From an uncultured Pelagibacteraceae bacterium (GTDB lineage: Bacteria; Pseudomonadota; Alphaproteobacteria; Pelagibacterales; Pelagibacteraceae): a DNA stretch of 64,000 bases. The translations under genes were made by a program, and so were the position numbers. Numbering within the stretch: the stretch's first letter is position 1; each line of letters opens with the position of its first letter. The notes beneath the pieces are model-generated. The model saw only the letters and a list, made by a program, of their open reading frames with translations. It made no database searches and was not told where the DNA came from. The DNA lies in NCBI GenBank assembly GCA_902580505.1, contig CACHLB010000004.1, positions 1 through 64,000 of the forward strand. Direction: 5' to 3'. This document shows positions 60,892-64,000 of this stretch, one piece after another.

Positions 60892-61989
60892 ATGAAAAAA
60901 ATCGTTTCAGCGTTGTTTGCTGCTTTCTTAGTATTTGGATTTATTTCAAATGCGAATGCTGCAAAAACGTTAAAGTGTCAGACGGTTATTAGCGCTAAAG
61001 GTGATGAAGCGGTAATGTTAAAAGACTTTACTGACAACGTAACAAAACTAACAGGTGGATCTCTAAAATTTGAAATTATGCCAGCAGGAACAGTAGTTGG
61101 AGTTAAAGAAACTCTTGATGCTGTTGATAAAGGTTTGATTGATTGCGGATTTGCTTGGACTCACTATTGGTCTGGAGAACATCCAGCTGCTATGTTATTT
61201 GGTTCGCCAGTAGCAGGTGGTGGTGTAGGAATTGATAACATCGCATTCTTATCATGGTTTTTATATGGTGGTGGAGAACAACTATATGACAGACTTTGGG
61301 GAGAAATGAAAAGAGACATTAAAGGTTTCATGCTTCAACCAGTTGGTCCAGAAGCTTTAGGATGGTTCCCAAGAAAAATCAAAGATATGGATGATTTCAG
61401 AACATTTAAGTTCAGAACTCCTCCAGGAATTCCAGGTCAAACTTATAAAGACATTGGAATAGCTTCAGTTGCAATGGGTGGTGGTGATATTCTTCCAGCA
61501 TTGGAAGCAGGAACTATTGATGCTGCTGAGTGGTGTTGTCCTCAACCAGATAAAGTGTTTGGTATACATAAAGTATTAAAACACTACTATCTACAAGGTT
61601 TACACCAAGTAGTCGTAAATGCTGACTTTTACTTAAACAAAAGCACTTACGATAAGTTCACTGACCATGAGAAATTTTCAATGAAGATGGCTGCTGATGC
61701 ATCGTTGATGAGAGCTTTAGCTTACAGAATCAACACTAATGGATTAGCACTTAAAGACTTAACTGAAAATCATGGTGTGATACTTGAAGATACACCAGCT
61801 GATTATTTCCCAGCTTATATGGCTGCAGCAAAAGCAACTTTAGAGAAAAATGCAAAAGAAAACGCATTCTTTAAAGAAGTTTATGATTCAATGATAAGCT
61901 TTGCTAATACTGCTGTACCATTCTGGTCTGGTGCACAAACATCGAATGCTAAGCTAGGAATGGCTTATGCTAATTCGTTGAAGAAATAA
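60892..61989 (+). CDS. TRAP transporter solute-binding protein (DctP/TakP type), second system
   Basis: 365 aa with a signal peptide ending NANAAK. Features of the TakP-like subgroup that binds 2-oxo or hydroxy acids: KTLKCQTVISAKGDEAVMLKDF, KFRTPPGIPGQTYKDIG with the binding arginine, and GTIDAAEWCCPQPD. A GAGAGGG ribosome site precedes the ATG. Longer than the first DctP (324 aa). An intrinsic terminator-like hairpin with a full T run sits between this gene and dctQ. Confidence 0.92.
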   Translation: MKKIVSALFAAFLVFGFISNANAAKTLKCQTVISAKGDEAVMLKDFTDNVTKLTGGSLKFEIMPAGTVVGVKETLDAVDKGLIDCGFAWTHYWSGEHPAAMLFGSPVAGGGVGIDNIAFLSWFLYGGGEQLYDRLWGEMKRDIKGFMLQPVGPEALGWFPRKIKDMDDFRTFKFRTPPGIPGQTYKDIGIASVAMGGGDILPALEAGTIDAAEWCCPQPDKVFGIHKVLKHYYLQGLHQVVVNADFYLNKSTYDKFTDHEKFSMKMAADASLMRALAYRINTNGLALKDLTENHGVILEDTPADYFPAYMAAAKATLEKNAKENAFFKEVYDSMISFANTAVPFWSGAQTSNAKLGMAYANSLKK

Positions 61990-62000
61990 ATAAAGTTATT

Positions 62001-62031
62001 AAGCGGGCTTTTATAAGCCCGCTTTTTTTTT
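62001..62031 (+). terminator. Intra-operon terminator/attenuator between dctP and dctQ
   Basis: AAGCGGGCTT-ttat-AAGCCCGCTT followed by nine or so T residues: a textbook intrinsic terminator, 10-bp stem. Since dctQ and dctM lie immediately downstream without visible promoter (12 bases to the ATG), partial read-through would give far more binding protein than permease. Confidence 0.9.
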
Positions 62032-62042
62032 CTAAAATTTAT

Positions 62043-62648
62043 ATGTCGGATAATCCAAAGTTAGATATTTCAGATGAAATGATAGCCGAAAGGCGATCAG
62101 GATCTGGAAAGATGCCTGATGATATGCCAACTTGGATGGCTAAAACTATAGTTAACATAGATAGATTTAGTAAATTAATAGGAAACATAGTTTGTTGGAT
62201 TACAATCCCACTAATGCTTGGGATGGTTTATGAGGTTTTAGCAAGAAAATTATTTTTAGCTCCTACAATCTGGGCTTATGATATGAGCAGATTTTTTTAT
62301 GGAGCATTGTTTATGTTAGGAGCAGGATATGCTCTTTCAAAAGGTGTTCATATTAGAGCAGATTTTTTATATAGAAATTTTAAAGTTAAAACTCAAGGCA
62401 GAATAGATTTTTGGCTTTACTTATTATTTTATTTTCCAGGATTAATAGTCTTTTTGTATATGACAACAGGCTTTGTTCAAGAAAGTATAATGAGAAATGA
62501 AAGAGGGATGGATACAACATGGATGCCATATATGTGGCCCATAAAATCTTGTCTATGGATTGGAATTGTTTTTCTTCTTATTCAAGGTGTTTCAGAACTT
62601 TTTAAAAGTTATTACGCAGCCGTCAAAGGTAAATGGCCAGGTAGTTAA
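62043..62648 (+). CDS. TRAP transporter small permease (DctQ-like), second system
   Basis: 201 aa with four membrane helices and a polar N-terminal extension (SDNPKLDISDEMIAERRSG). Typical DctQ segments: YEVLARKLFLAPTIWAYDMSRFFYGALFMLGAGYALSKGVHIRADFLY. The pattern matches the DctQ of TakP-type TRAP systems. Overlaps dctM by one base. No ribosome site; expression depends on read-through from dctP. Confidence 0.9.
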   Translation: MSDNPKLDISDEMIAERRSGSGKMPDDMPTWMAKTIVNIDRFSKLIGNIVCWITIPLMLGMVYEVLARKLFLAPTIWAYDMSRFFYGALFMLGAGYALSKGVHIRADFLYRNFKVKTQGRIDFWLYLLFYFPGLIVFLYMTTGFVQESIMRNERGMDTTWMPYMWPIKSCLWIGIVFLLIQGVSELFKSYYAAVKGKWPGS

Positions 62649-63985
62649 TGCTTTCACATTTAATAGACCCAGCAATTTTAGGTTTCATACTTATTGGTGT
62701 GATGTTGTTTGCAATATTTATAGGATTTCCAATTTCATTTACTCTTATTTTTTTAGGATTTGTTTTTGGATACTTAGGTTTTGGAAAATTAGTTTTCTAT
62801 TTAATGACACTACAATTTTCGATGGTGATGACCGAACAAACTCTCGCCGCCGTCCCATTATTTGTATTTATGGGAATAATGATGGAACAAGCAGGTTTAA
62901 TGGAGAGATTATTCTCAGCTTTCCAAATGATGTTGGCAAGAGTTAGAGGCTCTTTATATTATGCAGTTTTATTTGTTTCAGTAATATTCGCAGCTGCCAC
63001 AGGAATAGTTGGTGCATCAGTTACTATTCTTGGAATTATGGCTGCAAAATCAATGAATAGATCAAACTATGATGTAAAATTAGCTGCTGGTACGATTACT
63101 GCTGGAGGAACTTTAGGTATATTAATTCCTCCAAGTATTATGCTCGTTGTTATGGGTCCAATTATGGAAATTCCCGTAACTGATTTATTCGCAGCTGCAA
63201 TAGTTCCAGGAATATTGTTGGCATGCTTATATGCTGCATACACTACATTCAGATGTATGATGAACCCAAAATTAGGTCCACCCATTCCAGAAGAATTAAG
63301 AACAACAGATTTAAAAAAATTATGGCTAGAATTTTTCTTAGGATTAGTGCCACCAGCTGCATTAGTATTTGCTGCATTAGGTAGTATTTTATTTGGATTT
63401 GCTACCCCAACTGAAGCTGCAGGATGTGGAGCAGGTGGTGCATTATTACTCTCATTAGCCTACAAAAAATTAACATTAAAAAAATTACAAGATGCATTAG
63501 TTAAAACTTTAGAAATTTCTGCATTAATTATGGTTTTAGTTGCTGCTTCTAATTTCTTTGGAGCAGTATTTGCTAGATTAGGAACTCCAATGGTTTTAAC
63601 AGATTTTCTATTATCACTTGAGATGAATAAATATTTAATCTTAGGAATAATTATGATTATGATTTTTCTTTTAGGATGGCCATTAGAGTGGGTACCAATT
63701 GTTATGATAGTTGTTCCTATAATTTTACCATTGGTAGAAGCATTAGGATTTAATCTAACTTGGTTTGCAATTCTTGTTGCTGTTAATTTGCAAACTGCCT
63801 GGCTCTCACCCCCCGTAGCGTTATCCGCTTATTTTTTAAAAGGAGTAGTTCCAAGTTGGGATTTAAAAGATATTTATCTTGGAATGATGCAGTTCATGGT
63901 ATTGCAGATAATTGGATTAATTATAATCATAGCGTATCCAAAAATAGTACTATGGTTGCCAACTCTCTTATATGGACAGCAGTAA
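62648..63985 (+). CDS. TRAP transporter large permease (DctM-like), second system
   Basis: 445 aa. Family segments: FPISFTLIFLGFVFGYLGFGK, ALAAVPLFVFMGIMMEQAGLMERLF (seen here as TLAAVPLFVF), AGGTLGILIPPSIMLVVMGPI and the C-terminal LAVNLQTAWLSPPVALSAYFLKGV, which belongs to the TakM-like branch. It forms the membrane channel part of the second TRAP system. The gene is complete, with stop 15 bases before the window end; the remainder of the window contains no further feature. Confidence 0.93.
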   Translation: MLSHLIDPAILGFILIGVMLFAIFIGFPISFTLIFLGFVFGYLGFGKLVFYLMTLQFSMVMTEQTLAAVPLFVFMGIMMEQAGLMERLFSAFQMMLARVRGSLYYAVLFVSVIFAAATGIVGASVTILGIMAAKSMNRSNYDVKLAAGTITAGGTLGILIPPSIMLVVMGPIMEIPVTDLFAAAIVPGILLACLYAAYTTFRCMMNPKLGPPIPEELRTTDLKKLWLEFFLGLVPPAALVFAALGSILFGFATPTEAAGCGAGGALLLSLAYKKLTLKKLQDALVKTLEISALIMVLVAASNFFGAVFARLGTPMVLTDFLLSLEMNKYLILGIIMIMIFLLGWPLEWVPIVMIVVPIILPLVEALGFNLTWFAILVAVNLQTAWLSPPVALSAYFLKGVVPSWDLKDIYLGMMQFMVLQIIGLIIIIAYPKIVLWLPTLLYGQQ

Positions 63986-64000
63986 ATAATTGATTAATAT

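Noticed and set aside
62560-62946. 128-aa plus-strand ORF
   Set aside because: Out-of-frame shadow across the dctQ-dctM junction, with Phe/Asn-rich composition.
1-64000. CRISPR arrays, insertion sequences, integrases, prophage, rRNA or tRNA genes
   Set aside because: Searched by eye on both strands; no repeat arrays, transposase or integrase motifs, and no tRNA T-arm patterns were found.

Overview
The window is very AT-rich, gene-dense, has almost no spacer DNA and many 1-11 base gene overlaps. Together with a thiamin-pyrophosphate riboswitch on a solute:sodium symporter (the ThiV arrangement), several TRAP transporters, an aprM-aprB-aprA cluster, xsc and an isolated amt, this points to the SAR11 clade (Pelagibacterales, 'Candidatus Pelagibacter'-like marine alphaproteobacteria). 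No rRNA, tRNA, CRISPR, insertion sequence or prophage was found.

Layout. 1-2.2 kb: 3' part of an omega-amino-acid aminotransferase and alanine dehydrogenase. 2.3-4.6 kb: a small redox cluster (periplasmic thioredoxin-like protein, cytochrome b561, two c-type cytochromes, a DUF4396 membrane protein). 4.6-8.9 kb: ABC-2 exporter, two tiny membrane proteins, a TauE/SafE protein, and the TPP-riboswitch-controlled ThiV. 9-16.3 kb: housekeeping (RseP, HU, Amt, Bcp, rhodanese, Aba4-like protein, RecX, CysQ with two short partners, MnmA, a 27-aa very basic mini-protein). 16.4-21.6 kb: overlapping operon metC-MFS-pabB-pabA-pabC-HIT.

21.7-32.6 kb is a sulfur/organosulfonate region: AprM-AprB-AprA (sulfite oxidation through APS), an unrecognised 116-aa protein, a TauE/SafE exporter, sulfolactate sulfo-lyase SuyAB facing sulfoacetaldehyde acetyltransferase Xsc, then an FAD oxidoreductase, a small membrane protein and a class I/II aminotransferase in an overlapping set. 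SuyAB and Xsc each release sulfite; Apr can oxidise it and the TauE protein may export it. The class III aminotransferase and Ald at the left edge could supply taurine-type nitrogen removal, but that link is an inference.

32.6-40.9 kb: a 348-base intergenic stretch rich in inverted repeats, a photolyase, an 863-aa CNB-acyltransferase-SGNH fusion, and several exported or small proteins. 41-51 kb: a catabolic set of TRAP transporter, enoyl-CoA hydratase, CoA-transferase, a large FAD/Fe-S oxidoreductase, an enolase-superfamily enzyme and serine-glyoxylate aminotransferase. 51-55 kb: exported hypotheticals, a renalase-like oxidoreductase, and a three-gene surface-glycan-type cassette lying between an eroded 3' fragment of an M24 gene and an intact M24 gene. 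55-60.8 kb (minus strand): M24, MhpD-like hydratase, M23 peptidase, SDR, TerC, GMC oxidoreductase. 60.9-64 kb: a second TRAP transporter.

Ten genes or gene-like stretches absent from the ORF track were found by reading the gaps: six with fair support (6328-6495, 13949-14098, 14869-15036, 16203-16286, 39751-39894 and the 53366-53494 remnant), two weaker ones (25319-25465, 34626-34763); starts were also revised for eight listed ORFs. All family names come from motif recognition, not from database searches.
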